From positions 248,001 through 312,000 of the forward strand of contig NZ_JAKQZC010000002.1 of NCBI RefSeq assembly GCF_023736115.1: a DNA stretch of 64,000 nt, read 5' to 3'. Positions 1-8,341 of this stretch are shown here, one piece after another. Each line of letters starts with the position of its first letter. The first letter of the stretch is position 1. The notes below the pieces were generated by a model that was given only the letters and a program-made list of their open reading frames with translations, was not told the origin of the DNA and ran no database searches. The position numbers were made by a program, and so were the translations under genes. This stretch comes from Salinicola avicenniae. Lineage in GTDB: Bacteria > Pseudomonadota > Gammaproteobacteria > Pseudomonadales > Halomonadaceae.

Positions 1-734
1 ACCGCCCCCGAGGCGTTGCCGAAGCTCACCATCAGGCCACGTGGTGCGAGGCAGTCGAGAGAGGTCAGCCAGGTATCCTTGCCGACGGAGTCGTAGACCA
101 CCGGCACCATGGCGCCATCGGTCAGCTCACGCACCCGTTCGACCACGTCTTCCTCACGATAGTTGATCGTCGCCCAGGCGCCGTTGCGCTTGGCCAGCGC
201 CGCTTTCTCCTCGGAACCCACGGTGCCGATCACCTTGACGCCGAGCGCATGTGCCCACTGGCAGGCTATCGACCCGACGCCGCCGGCCGCCGCATGAAAG
301 AGAATCGTCTCGCCGCCCCGAAGCGGGTAGGTCTGGCGCAGCAGATACTGGGCGGTCAGCCCCTTGAGCATGCTCGCCGCCGCGATCTCGAAGGCAATAT
401 CCTCGGGCAGCTTGACCACCTTGGCGGCCGGCAGGACGTGGTACTCGGCATAGGCACCGAGCGGCCCCTGGGCATAGGCCACGCGATCGCCTTCCGCGAG
501 GTCCGTCACCCCATCGCCGACGGCATCCACGACGCCCGCTCCTTCCGTACCGAGCCCGGAAGGCATGGCGGGAGCCGCATAGAGACCGGTGCGGAAATAG
601 ATATCGATGAAGTTGAGACCGATAGCATGGTTGCGGACACGCACCTCACCCGCCTGCGGCGCGGCCGGCTCGACCTCCACGCTTTCGAGAACCTCGGGAC
701 CGCCCGTGCGGGTTATCTGGATACGCTTGGCCAT
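1..734 (-). CDS. qor: NADPH:quinone oxidoreductase (zinc-independent MDR family), truncated by window edge
   Basis: Reverse-strand frame open from an ATG at 734 to the window edge, so about 244 N-terminal residues are present and the C-terminus (family length is about 325) lies outside. It starts MAKRIQITRTGGPEVL, the typical Qor beginning. A GroES-like N-terminal part contains NFIDIYFRTGLY and LGTEGAGVV, followed by a Rossmann segment with AAAGGVGSIACQWA as the NADPH-binding loop. Zinc-ligand cysteines of alcohol dehydrogenases are absent, as expected for quinone reductases of the cytosol. An excellent ribosome site (AAGGAAAGG) precedes the ATG by a few bases. Family assignment is firm; the physiological substrate is unknown. 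Confidence 0.9.
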   Translation of the reverse strand, partial: MAKRIQITRTGGPEVLESVEVEPAAPQAGEVRVRNHAIGLNFIDIYFRTGLYAAPAMPSGLGTEGAGVVDAVGDGVTDLAEGDRVAYAQGPLGAYAEYHVLPAAKVVKLPEDIAFEIAAASMLKGLTAQYLLRQTYPLRGGETILFHAAAGGVGSIACQWAHALGVKVIGTVGSEEKAALAKRNGAWATINYREEDVVERVRELTDGAMVPVVYDSVGKDTWLTSLDCLAPRGLMVSFGNASGA

Positions 735-815
735 GACCTTTCCTTATTCGGCTAATCGTCACTCGTCAACGTTCATCGAAGCGCCATTCACCGGGCGGGT
801 CAAGTCGCCAATCGC

Positions 816-1388
816 TTACAAGGTCGGCGTATACCGCGCCAGCGCGTCGAGAAAACGCGACTTGTAGTGCTCGAACGTCTCGCGCTCCTGCTTGAAAGTC
901 CGCAGGATGCCCTCGCCATTGAAGCGCACCGTGCTCGGCAGGATCCCTTGCACCGGCGCGGGATGTCGCGGCCCCAGCCCGATCCGCAGTCCATCCTCGC
1001 CGTCGATCCAGCGCTCGATGCCGCACGTCCGGAAGAACGCCTCGCCATCCTTGTCGTTCGCCGTCACGCGCAGCGGTGCCTTCTCCGCGAGGATGCGCAC
1101 GAGCTCCCGACTATGTGCGGTGCTCGCCCCCTTTTCGGCGGTCGACAGCATGCCAACCTCCATGGTCGCGCCATCGACATCCGAGGAGACCATGACCAGC
1201 GAGAGGATCTGGTGCTCGTCGTCGGTCAGCGCGAACAGACGCGCCGCGTCCTGCTCGAACAGGACGCCCAGAACGCCGGCAAAGGTCACCAACGGCGCCA
1301 ACCCGGCATCCTGACCGTAGATATTGGCGCATAGCTTGGCGAGACAGGCCTCGCGACTCTCGGGATTCTTGACGTGGACGACCTTCAT
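816..1388 (-). CDS. Hypothetical protein, GNAT-like (190 aa)
   Basis: Start taken at the ATG at 1388 (MKVVHVKNPESREACLAK) because GGAG lies about six bases upstream; an in-frame start 36 bases earlier has no such site. No signal peptide or membrane segment. The middle has alternating beta-strand-like runs (RLFALTDDEHQILSLVMV) followed by a helix and a segment with EAFFRTCGIERWIDG, which resembles the end of an acetyl-CoA-dependent N-acetyltransferase fold (FF...GF..W). I cannot name a family from motifs alone. It lies 81 bases upstream of qor on the same strand and could be co-transcribed. Function unknown; the GNAT suggestion is inference. Confidence 0.7.
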   Translation of the reverse strand: MKVVHVKNPESREACLAKLCANIYGQDAGLAPLVTFAGVLGVLFEQDAARLFALTDDEHQILSLVMVSSDVDGATMEVGMLSTAEKGASTAHSRELVRILAEKAPLRVTANDKDGEAFFRTCGIERWIDGEDGLRIGLGPRHPAPVQGILPSTVRFNGEGILRTFKQERETFEHYKSRFLDALARYTPTL

Positions 1389-1746
1389 CACACTCTCCGC
1401 GCTGGAAACGTTCGGCGCCGGCACCGGGCCACGCCATGGGCAAAGGCGCGCAGCCTACCATACTCTCGCTACCAGTAGGTTCGACGCCCCGACGTTCGTC
1501 CCCCAGACCTTAGACGGGCACCTTGACTCACGCCTGCGCCGCAACCCGCGCCGGCGACCTGTCATCGTTCTGCCATCTGCCCGCCCTAGTCTAGGGCGCG
1601 GTCGACAAGTGACGATTGCGTCATGACCCGATGCCGATATCGCCCCTCAGTGGTAAACATCGCCCCTCAGTGGCAAACCAGGACAATGCGGGGTTCAGTC
1701 ATCGTGTTCCCTGCCGATAGGGTAAAAACAGGAAGGTGGCACGACG
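1389..1746. other. Intergenic region, divergent promoters expected
   Basis: About 360 bases between the divergent GNAT-like gene and the 58-aa coding frame at 1747. It contains the 20-bp tandem repeat at 1639-1678 and a purine-rich ribosome site (AGGAAGG) just before 1747. I see no convincing coding frame or RNA gene here. Confidence 0.5.
1639..1678. repeat. Two-copy 20-bp tandem repeat
   Basis: ATCGCCCCTCAGTGGTAAAC (1639-1658) is followed immediately by the same 20 bases with one change, T to C, at 1659-1678. It may be a leftover of the multiple terminal repeats seen at ends of IS21-type elements, or a duplicated operator. No transposase is present, so the IS origin is only a guess. Confidence 0.75.
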
Positions 1747-1923
1747 ATGTCTCTTCGGCACACCTTTTCTCTCATCGGGCCAGAGATTCGTCTTGACGGC
1801 GCTCGCCTGGTGGACGAAGGTCAAATTCTGGTCGTGCGGCCGCCCCGCCCACGCCCTCACCTCTTCGCTCTGGACAGTGGCGAACGCTTGGCATGGCGGA
1901 CGCCGGAGACATCAGCCGCATGA
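1747..1923 (+). CDS. Small protein (58 aa) coupled to the downstream phosphodiesterase
   Basis: An ATG at 1747 opens a 58-codon frame beginning MSLRHTFSLIGPEIRLDGAR and ending TPETSAA. AGGAAGGTGG lies seven bases before the ATG, one of the best ribosome sites in the region. The stop TGA at 1921-1923 overlaps the ATG at 1920 of the glycerophosphodiesterase as ATGA, the classic arrangement for translational coupling. Third codon positions are roughly 60% G/C by my count, which is plausible for a gene here. It has no signal peptide or membrane segment, and the centre is basic and Pro-rich. No family recognised. It could encode a real small partner protein or simply serve as a coupling leader. 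Confidence 0.6.
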   Translation: MSLRHTFSLIGPEIRLDGARLVDEGQILVVRPPRPRPHLFALDSGERLAWRTPETSAA

Positions 1924-2714
1924 TCCGATCCGACGCCCGCTTCGAACTACCCCGGTATATCGCCCATCGAGGTCTTTCCGCTCGCGCCCCCGAAAATACG
2001 CTAGCCGCGGTTCAGGCCGCCCACGATGCCGGCTGCACCTGGGTGGAACTGGATGTGCAGCTGCTCGGCGATGGCACACCGGTCATCTGGCACGACCCCG
2101 GCGTCAAGCGCTGCTCGGACAGTCGCGGCAAACTGAGCCAGTTGACGGCCGAGCGCGCCAACAAACTCGATGTCGGCGGCTGGTTCGGCGCCCAGTATCG
2201 CGGCGAGCGCATGGCGACCCTGGACGCCATGCTCGCCCTGATCCAACGCCTCGGGATGGGCCTCAATCTCGAACTCAAGGTCGCCCGCGGCCGCCATGCC
2301 GCCGAGCTCGTCCATGCCTCGCTGCCCACCGTACTGGCGCGCCTGTCGCCGTCCCAGCTGATCGTCTCCTCCTTCAATCGGCACGCGCTCACGGCCGCCC
2401 GCGAGGTGGAGCCGGACCCGTCTCGACTGCGGCTTGGCGTGCTCGACGACAAGGCGCCCAAGCACTGGTGGAGAGAGACCGAGCGCCTTGACGCCTACAG
2501 CCTGCATCTCGACTGGCGCAAGCTGAAGATCAAGCGCGCCCGCGAGATCGCCGACGAACAGATCAAGCTGTTCTGCTACACCGCCAACGATCCGGTCACC
2601 TTCGAGAAGTTATGGGACTGGGGCGTCGATGGCGTGATCAGCGATGACCCGACCCGCTTTATCGACTACGAGGCGGCCGGCGAGCGCCAAGTACCGGCCG
2701 CCCAAAGCGCCTGA
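1920..2714 (+). CDS. ugpQ: Glycerophosphodiester phosphodiesterase (cytoplasmic, UgpQ-like)
   Basis: Hydrolyses glycerophosphodiesters such as glycerophosphocholine to glycerol 3-phosphate plus an alcohol. The 264-residue protein carries the GDPD signature: IAHRGLSARAPENT near residues 14-27 (catalytic His, Arg and the Glu-Asn pair), VELDVQLLGDGTPVIWHD (metal-binding Glu/Asp and second His), LNLELKV, and a C-terminal VDGVISDDP. No signal peptide, so it acts inside the cell. I choose the ATG at 1920 rather than 1893 because 1920 overlaps the stop of the upstream small gene as ATGA, while 1893 lacks a ribosome site. Family call is secure; the preferred substrate is not visible. Confidence 0.92.
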   Translation: MIRSDARFELPRYIAHRGLSARAPENTLAAVQAAHDAGCTWVELDVQLLGDGTPVIWHDPGVKRCSDSRGKLSQLTAERANKLDVGGWFGAQYRGERMATLDAMLALIQRLGMGLNLELKVARGRHAAELVHASLPTVLARLSPSQLIVSSFNRHALTAAREVEPDPSRLRLGVLDDKAPKHWWRETERLDAYSLHLDWRKLKIKRAREIADEQIKLFCYTANDPVTFEKLWDWGVDGVISDDPTRFIDYEAAGERQVPAAQSA

Positions 2715-2839
2715 ATGATGACGAAGGCGCTCACGTGATCGCAAAAAGCGCCTCATAGCAGCGCCAATTAGCGCCTTTGGCCGCGCGCCCCCCGGCTTAA
2801 GATGAGCACCACGCCCGTCTTCCAGGTAGCGAGCCGTTC

Positions 2840-3658
2840 ATGAATCCCTCCACGCTTATCGGCCTCATTGCCAGCGCCTTGCTGCTGGCCACGGTAGTGC
2901 TATTCACCGCACAGGCCCCCGGCACCTTTTTCAACCTGACCGGGCTTGCCATTGTGCTGACCGGCACGCTGGCTGCCAGTTTCATCAGCTACCCGCTCGC
3001 GGAGATGCAGCGGCTCTGGCGTCAGATCGCCGTAGTCTTTCGCCGCGAGCCGCTCGCGGCGGAACTGGACAGTGACCTCGAGCAGCTTATCGAGATGTCT
3101 CGACACTGGAGCCGCGGCAACATCCGCGCCATCGAAGGTACCCTGGAACAGACCACCAATCCGTTTCTGCGCACCGGCATGCAGATGGTCATCGCCAATA
3201 CCCGCGAGGAAGAGATTCGCGAGATGCTTCGCTGGCGCATGGTCCGGGTCAAGGCTCGCGAGCGTATCGAAGCGCAGATCCTGCGGACCATGGCCGTCTA
3301 CGCGCCAGCCTTCGGGATGCTGGGCACGCTGGTTGGGCTGATCAACATGCTGGAGGTCATCCAGGCCGGCGACCTCGCCGTCATCGGTCCGCGACTCGCC
3401 GTGGCGCTGATGTCCACCTTCTACGGCATTCTGCTCGCGAATCTCGTGTTCAAGCCGATCGCCGTGAAACTCGAGCGCCGCACCGAAGCTCGGCTGATGG
3501 CCATGACGCTGCTGCTCGAGGGCATCTGCATGGTCAGCAAGCGTCGCCTGCCCGCCTTTATCGAGGAAGCGCTCAATACCTATCGCGTCGAACATCACGA
3601 CGAGATGCGCGACAGCCCAGGCACCTTCGCTGCCACGCCGGCGACCGAAACCTCATGA
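2840..3658 (+). CDS. motA: MotA-type proton-channel protein (MotA/TolQ/ExbB family)
   Basis: 272 residues with an N-terminal pair of membrane segments (about 5-23 and 30-50), a cytoplasmic loop rich in Arg and Glu, and a second pair (about 150-172 and 182-202). The motif APAFGMLGTLVGL matches the conserved Pro/Gly segment lining the ion path in MotA, PomA, TolQ and ExbB. Its stop overlaps the start of the MotB-like gene by four bases (ATGA at 3655-3658), so the two are coupled stator-type subunits. No flagellar genes lie nearby, so this could be a second stator set or a non-flagellar peptidoglycan-anchored channel. The MotA name reflects similarity, not proven motility. Confidence 0.82.
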   Translation: MNPSTLIGLIASALLLATVVLFTAQAPGTFFNLTGLAIVLTGTLAASFISYPLAEMQRLWRQIAVVFRREPLAAELDSDLEQLIEMSRHWSRGNIRAIEGTLEQTTNPFLRTGMQMVIANTREEEIREMLRWRMVRVKARERIEAQILRTMAVYAPAFGMLGTLVGLINMLEVIQAGDLAVIGPRLAVALMSTFYGILLANLVFKPIAVKLERRTEARLMAMTLLLEGICMVSKRRLPAFIEEALNTYRVEHHDEMRDSPGTFAATPATETS

Positions 3659-4527
3659 GCCAGATCGCCATCAATCCCGGCGGCCCGTTCACGGATCTGC
3701 TGTTCGATCAGGGCCCGTTCGAGGATGCCGCCCGCGATAGCGACAGCGACTCGTGGCTGATGAGCTATCTCGACATGCTGATGCTGTTGATCACCTTCTT
3801 CGTGCTGATGCTAGCGCTCTACGGCGGCCAGCTGCTTGACCGCGATGTCGCGCTGGCTCCCGCCGCTTCCTTTCTGCCGCTCAAGGTGCCAACCACCGTC
3901 GTGGCTGCGCCACTGCCCTCGCAGACGCTGGGCGAGTTCTATCGCCCCCCGCGTCAGTTGGCCCCGTCCCCGCTGGCCAGCGATGTCGGTTTCTACGATC
4001 CAGCGCCCGCCCTTCACTCAGAGCCCGCCATGCAGCCGCTGTCGACATCAACGGTGTCACTGGCTTTTCGTGTCCCGCTGTTCGACCTGCCCGACGCACC
4101 GCCAGCCCTGCCGCAGATCGATGGCGTCGAAGTCACGGCCATCCCCCATGGCTTCAACCTGCGCATCCAGGATCACTTGCTGTTCGACTCGAGCGCCGTC
4201 GGGCTCAGCGACAACGGTCGCCGACTGATCGACCGTCTGGTCCCCCTGCTCGAGGAGTTTCGGGGCACCATTTCCGTCGAGGGACACACCGACAGCGTGC
4301 CGATCGCTACCGACCGCTTCCCCTCCAACTGGGAACTGTCGGCGGCGCGTGCCTCGGCCGTGGTCCGTGTGCTGCGCCTGGCCGGTGTCGATGGCGATCG
4401 CCTGCGCGCCATCGGCTATGCCTCGACCCACCCGCTGGCCGACAACGACACACCCGACGGGCGCGCGAGCAATCGTCGCGTCGAGCTGGTGCTGCAGGAG
4501 GCCAGCGAGACCGACGCCTCTTCCTGA
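3655..4527 (+). CDS. motB: MotB-type stator protein with OmpA peptidoglycan-binding domain
   Basis: 290 residues: a short cytoplasmic start, one membrane helix at about 33-55 containing SWLMSYLDMLMLLITFF, a Pro-rich periplasmic linker (about 60-165), and a C-terminal OmpA/MotB domain (about 170-285). Asp40 in the helix corresponds to the proton-accepting Asp of MotB and PomB. The OmpA core is visible as VEGHTDSVPI, NWELSAARASAVVRVL and GRASNRRVEL, which bind peptidoglycan. ATGA overlap with the MotA-like gene supports a stoichiometric complex in the inner membrane. The long Pro/Ala linker is unusual for MotB and closer to non-flagellar homologues. Confidence 0.85.
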   Translation: MSQIAINPGGPFTDLLFDQGPFEDAARDSDSDSWLMSYLDMLMLLITFFVLMLALYGGQLLDRDVALAPAASFLPLKVPTTVVAAPLPSQTLGEFYRPPRQLAPSPLASDVGFYDPAPALHSEPAMQPLSTSTVSLAFRVPLFDLPDAPPALPQIDGVEVTAIPHGFNLRIQDHLLFDSSAVGLSDNGRRLIDRLVPLLEEFRGTISVEGHTDSVPIATDRFPSNWELSAARASAVVRVLRLAGVDGDRLRAIGYASTHPLADNDTPDGRASNRRVELVLQEASETDASS

Positions 4528-4574
4528 GGCGTCGGCGTTTCCCTTGCCGAACGGAAACTGCGAAAATCTGATCC

Positions 4575-4790
4575 GTCGAGAGACGTGTGCTCGGGAAACG
4601 GGTGAAAATCCCGTACTGCCCCCGCAACGGTAATCGCGTCAGACCCCACCGGGCGGGCCGCCAGGCCCCTCCAGCCACTGTGAACCGACGACCGAGACAT
4701 CAAGGGAACCGTCGTCATCGCGGGAAGGCGTGGGCGTCGGATGACAGACACTGTCATCGCGCGCAAGTCCGGAGACCGGCACGTTTCTCC
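4575..4790 (+). ncRNA. Cobalamin riboswitch (AdoCbl-class leader)
   Basis: Conserved blocks are in the right order: GGGAAACGGGTGAAAATCCC near 4593-4612, GCCCCCGCAACGGTAA at 4618-4633, the B12 box GCCACTGTGAA at 4674-4684, and GCGCAAGTCCGGAGACCGGC at 4761-4780. This is the canonical B12 riboswitch layout, and btuB follows on the same strand. Binding of cobalamin is expected to repress btuB. About 160 bases separate the last conserved block from the btuB start, longer than needed for a simple sequestering switch. I see no other gene in 4528-4950. Confidence 0.95.
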
Positions 4791-4950
4791 TCACTGGTTG
4801 ATGCGGAGGGCTCGATCAGTGGCGACACGCCTGCCGGGTACCCATTGCCCGTTGCCGGGCCGTCCCCGCTGTCCTCCCATCGCGTATCCGATGACACGAA
4901 AGCGGCGCCCGAATCCGGTGATGCCGTGATGCGCTTGGGGATCATTTCAC

Positions 4951-6771
4951 ATGCATGTCAAACCAAACGCCGTCGCCTCCGGCGTCGCACTGGCCCTCTC
5001 GATGACGGTCCAGATCGCGCAGGCTCAGGAGCAGCTGGACGACGTTCAAGTCACTGCCAACCGCCTGCCGCAATCGCAGGCCGACGTGCTGGCCAGTACC
5101 ACCATCATCGACCGCGACGAGATCGAACGCAGTCAGGCCGATGACCTGATCGAACTGCTGCAGGGACGCGCCGGTATCGAAATCGCGCAGAACGGTGCAC
5201 CGGGCACCACCTCGAGCGTGTTCCTGCGCGGCACCAACTCGAATCACACCCTGGTGCTGGTCGATGGCGTGCGTATCAACTCCGCCTCGTCGTCGAACGG
5301 AGCCACGAGTCTCGAATTTCTGACGCCCGAGATGATCGAGCGCGTCGAGATCGTCCGGGGACCGCGCGCTGCCGCTTATGGCTCCGATGCCATTGGCGGT
5401 GTGATCCAGATCTTTACCCGTAGCGGTGGCGAAGGCACACACGGCGACCTTAACTTGCGGGCGGGCGAGGACGGCTTCGCCAAGCAGAGCGCCCACGTGT
5501 CGACAGGCAACGCGGACACGCGAGTTAATGCCACCCTGTTCCATCGTGACGGCGACGGCTTCAATGCCACCGAAGCCGACCTCAGCGGCGAGGATGACGG
5601 CTTCGAGTCCACCGGCGGCCAGCTCGGCATCGCGCATCGCTTCAGCGACCGGGTCAGCGGCAGCCTGCGGGCGCTGCGCCAGGACTTCAACAGCGACTAC
5701 GACAGCTACGGCGCCAGCGACTACACCAGCGACGGCTACCAGCAGAATGTCAGCGGCAACCTCGATGTCGCACTAAAGCCGGATTGGAACATGCGCCTGA
5801 CGGCGGGGCATTTCGACGAGCGTCGCGATGATCGCCAGGCCGGCGAGCGCGAGACGATGACCAAGACGCAGCGGGATGAGCTCGGCCTCCAGCACACTTT
5901 CACCCATGACGACGGCCTCGAGAGTCTCGGCGTTGACTACCGCCACGACAGCATCGATTACGACAGTATCTGGGATACGGTGGACCGGGATAGCCGCGAC
6001 AACGTCGGCGTCTACGGGCTGGTTCAGCGCCAATACGGCCGCCACCAGTTGAGCGGGTCGCTACGCTATGATGACGACTCGCTTTTCGGTGACGAGACAA
6101 CCGGCAACATCGCCTACGCCTACCATCTGACGGCCTACCAGCAAATCGGCGCCAGCTATGGCACCGCCTACAAGGCACCGACGCTCTACCAGCTCTACAG
6201 CGCCTACGGCAACCGGGATCTGGATGCCGAGACCTCCAAGAATACCGAGCTCTTCTGGCGCTATGATCGCAGCGGCTGGAATGCCAGCGTCAGTGTCTTC
6301 GAGAACCGCATCGATGACCTGCTCAATACCGAACTGGGCGCGAGCGGTCGCTATCAGTACTACAACGTCGACGAAGCGAGAATCCGCGGCGTCGAGCTCT
6401 CTGGTGGCTGGCAACAGGGCGGCCTGTCACTCAAGGCATCGGTGACACGCCAGGATCCGGAAAACCGGGAAACCGGTGACCAGCTGGCCAGGCGCGCCGA
6501 ACTCTACGGCCGTCTCGATGCCGACTATCGCTATGAAACCATCGGCATTGGCATGACCTTACGCGCCTCCCGTGAACGACCCGACAGTGACTACAGCGAT
6601 GTCGATGTCGCCGGCTACGGCGTCGTCGACCTGCGCACCGCTTGGCAAGTCACGCCGGAGATCGAGCTTTCCGCCAAGCTGGAGAACGCCTTCGACAAGG
6701 AGTACCAGCTTGCCGACGGCTACAACACGCAGGACCGCTATCTGGAAGCCGGCGTCCGACTGCGCTTCTGA
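4951..6771 (+). CDS. btuB: TonB-dependent vitamin B12 receptor BtuB
   Basis: 606-residue outer-membrane receptor that imports cobalamin using TonB energy. Signal peptide of about 25 residues ending AQIAQA-type (cleavage before QEQ), then a TonB box DDVQVTANR near residues 30-38. The plug domain carries GVRINSA and IERVEIVRGPRAAAYGSDAI, and a beta-barrel ends in the outer-membrane C-terminal motif RLRF with terminal Phe. Length equals that of classical BtuB (about 614). The B12 riboswitch directly upstream makes the substrate assignment strong. Partner functions in the window are BtuF (19.0-19.9 kb) and CobO (18.4 kb). Confidence 0.95.
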   Translation: MHVKPNAVASGVALALSMTVQIAQAQEQLDDVQVTANRLPQSQADVLASTTIIDRDEIERSQADDLIELLQGRAGIEIAQNGAPGTTSSVFLRGTNSNHTLVLVDGVRINSASSSNGATSLEFLTPEMIERVEIVRGPRAAAYGSDAIGGVIQIFTRSGGEGTHGDLNLRAGEDGFAKQSAHVSTGNADTRVNATLFHRDGDGFNATEADLSGEDDGFESTGGQLGIAHRFSDRVSGSLRALRQDFNSDYDSYGASDYTSDGYQQNVSGNLDVALKPDWNMRLTAGHFDERRDDRQAGERETMTKTQRDELGLQHTFTHDDGLESLGVDYRHDSIDYDSIWDTVDRDSRDNVGVYGLVQRQYGRHQLSGSLRYDDDSLFGDETTGNIAYAYHLTAYQQIGASYGTAYKAPTLYQLYSAYGNRDLDAETSKNTELFWRYDRSGWNASVSVFENRIDDLLNTELGASGRYQYYNVDEARIRGVELSGGWQQGGLSLKASVTRQDPENRETGDQLARRAELYGRLDADYRYETIGIGMTLRASRERPDSDYSDVDVAGYGVVDLRTAWQVTPEIELSAKLENAFDKEYQLADGYNTQDRYLEAGVRLRF

Positions 6772-6817
6772 GCGGCGTCTCGCGCCGGTAACTGCTGGCC
6801 GGTAACCGACTGAAAAC

Positions 6818-6853
6818 GAAAACGCCTCGCAGCCAGGCTGCGAGGCGTTTTTT
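6818..6853. terminator. Strong rho-independent terminator, probably bidirectional
   Basis: Perfect stem AACGCCTCGCAGCC (6821-6834) with GGCTGCGAGGCGTT (6836-6849), followed by a T run on the plus strand and preceded by A residues that read as T on the minus strand. It lies between the convergent ends of btuB (6771) and the PPC-repeat gene (6878) and can serve both. Confidence 0.93.
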
Positions 6854-6877
6854 ATGCCGTGACGCCGGGAAAGCGCG

Positions 6878-8341
6878 TCAGTCGAGTTTCTCGGTCTGCA
6901 GCTCGAAGCTGCCCGTGCCACCACCGTAGCTGCTGGCATTGACCGTGTAGTCACCCGGCGCCAGATTCGTCTCGATGCGAGCGTCGTAGCCACCACCGCT
7001 ATCATCGTCGGACAGATCGATGCCGGAGTCACCCGTCAGCATCAGAAAGGCATCCAGGTCGCTGGAGCGCATGGTCACGGCATAGCGACCGGCCTCGTCG
7101 ATGTGCCAGACGTAGTCGGTACCACCGTTAGACATCAGCATGTCCTCGAGACGCCCGACGCCGTCGAGGCGACGCTCTTCCTCGGAGAGGACATTCGCTT
7201 CCGAGGTGGCCACCGCCAGCGTGAATAGCCCCGCGCTACCGGAGCCGTAGCTCGAGGCGCGGATGGTATAGGTACCCGGCTGCAGAACCGCCTGGATACG
7301 AGCATCGTAGTCGCCGCCGCTGTCGTCGTCGCTCAGGGTCACCCCTTCGCCGGTCAACTCGAGATAGGAATCCAGGTCGTCGGCTCGCATGTCGATCGTG
7401 TAGCTGGCCGCCTCGTCGACATTCAAGGTGTATTCGCGGCCATCCCCGCTCATGTAGCCGGTCAGCTCGTCTCCGGCCGAGACTTCACCGCCGTTGCGCA
7501 AGGTGTCACCGGTCGGCAGCGGCAGCGGCTGCGGCTCCGCCACCAGCGAATACATGCCGCTCGTCACGGAGCCGTAGGCACTCGCCTCGATCTCATAGTC
7601 GCCGGGCTCCAGGTATGCCGTCAGCTGGGCGTCGTAGCCGCTCGTCCCACCACCGGAATCGTCGTCGCTGGCGTCCACGCCGTCGCCGGTCAAGTGAAGG
7701 TAGGCGTCCACCACGTCGCTGCGCATGGTGAAGCGGTACAGGCCAGCTTCCTCGACGCCAAGCGTATAAGTGTTGGGATCCTTCGTGAGGAACCCGGCAA
7801 CCTCATCTTCGGTGGCAAGATCGCCGTCGTTACGCACGTCGAGTGTACGGCTCTCGACCTCGAAGGGGCCGTAGCTACGACTGTCACGGCCACTGACCGC
7901 CAGCCAGTAGGTGCCCGCCTCCTCGATGTTGGCGCCGACGCTGACCGAACCGCCCTCGCTAGCGAGCCCGGAAGCCGCGACCGTGTTGGCGGAAGAGGCC
8001 AACCACTTGTCGTTGGCATCGAGCAGGCTCAGGGTGCCGTCGAGGGGGCCATCGAGCTCGAACTGCACGAAGGTATCGGCGTCGAGCTGCACCGGTATCC
8101 GCGCGTAACGGCTACCGTCCTTGACGTTGAGCTGACTCGCGGAGGTCAGTTCACCTGTCAGTGCGTCACCCACCTCACGCGGTTCTGACGGTACACCATC
8201 ATCGGCAGCCTTCTCGCTGCCGGGCAACTGATAGGCGGCCGTCCAGCCCAGAACAATACCCACGGTGACAGTGACGACGGTGCCGGCCGTGCGTAACACG
8301 GTTGCTGTCATGCTTTTTCCCTTACCCAAACGAATTTTCAT
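6878..8341 (-). CDS. Membrane-anchored or secreted protein with repeated PPC-like domains
   Basis: 487 residues from the ATG at 8341 (MKIRLGKGK); an ATG at 8311 has a somewhat better ribosome site and is the main alternative. A basic start plus one hydrophobic segment (TVVTVTVGIVLGWTAAYQL) indicates a signal peptide or anchor. The rest is about four beta-rich repeats of roughly 110 residues, reminiscent of bacterial pre-peptidase C-terminal (PPC) domains. Three of them carry the same signature: a DxYL-LTG-like strand, then SDDDSGG, then YDARI, a PGxYTI turn and ASSYG. The first repeat is degenerate and lacks DDDSGG. The acidic loop may bind Ca2+. No catalytic domain is attached, so it is probably adhesive or structural. 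Function unknown. Confidence 0.8.
   Translation of the reverse strand: MKIRLGKGKSMTATVLRTAGTVVTVTVGIVLGWTAAYQLPGSEKAADDGVPSEPREVGDALTGELTSASQLNVKDGSRYARIPVQLDADTFVQFELDGPLDGTLSLLDANDKWLASSANTVAASGLASEGGSVSVGANIEEAGTYWLAVSGRDSRSYGPFEVESRTLDVRNDGDLATEDEVAGFLTKDPNTYTLGVEEAGLYRFTMRSDVVDAYLHLTGDGVDASDDDSGGGTSGYDAQLTAYLEPGDYEIEASAYGSVTSGMYSLVAEPQPLPLPTGDTLRNGGEVSAGDELTGYMSGDGREYTLNVDEAASYTIDMRADDLDSYLELTGEGVTLSDDDSGGDYDARIQAVLQPGTYTIRASSYGSGSAGLFTLAVATSEANVLSEEERRLDGVGRLEDMLMSNGGTDYVWHIDEAGRYAVTMRSSDLDAFLMLTGDSGIDLSDDDSGGGYDARIETNLAPGDYTVNASSYGGGTGSFELQTEKLD

Noticed and set aside
1736-2491. 251-codon frame overlapping the glycerophosphodiesterase
   Set aside because: Arg/Pro-rich shadow frame of the GDPD gene, no family features, while the other frame has complete GDPD motifs.
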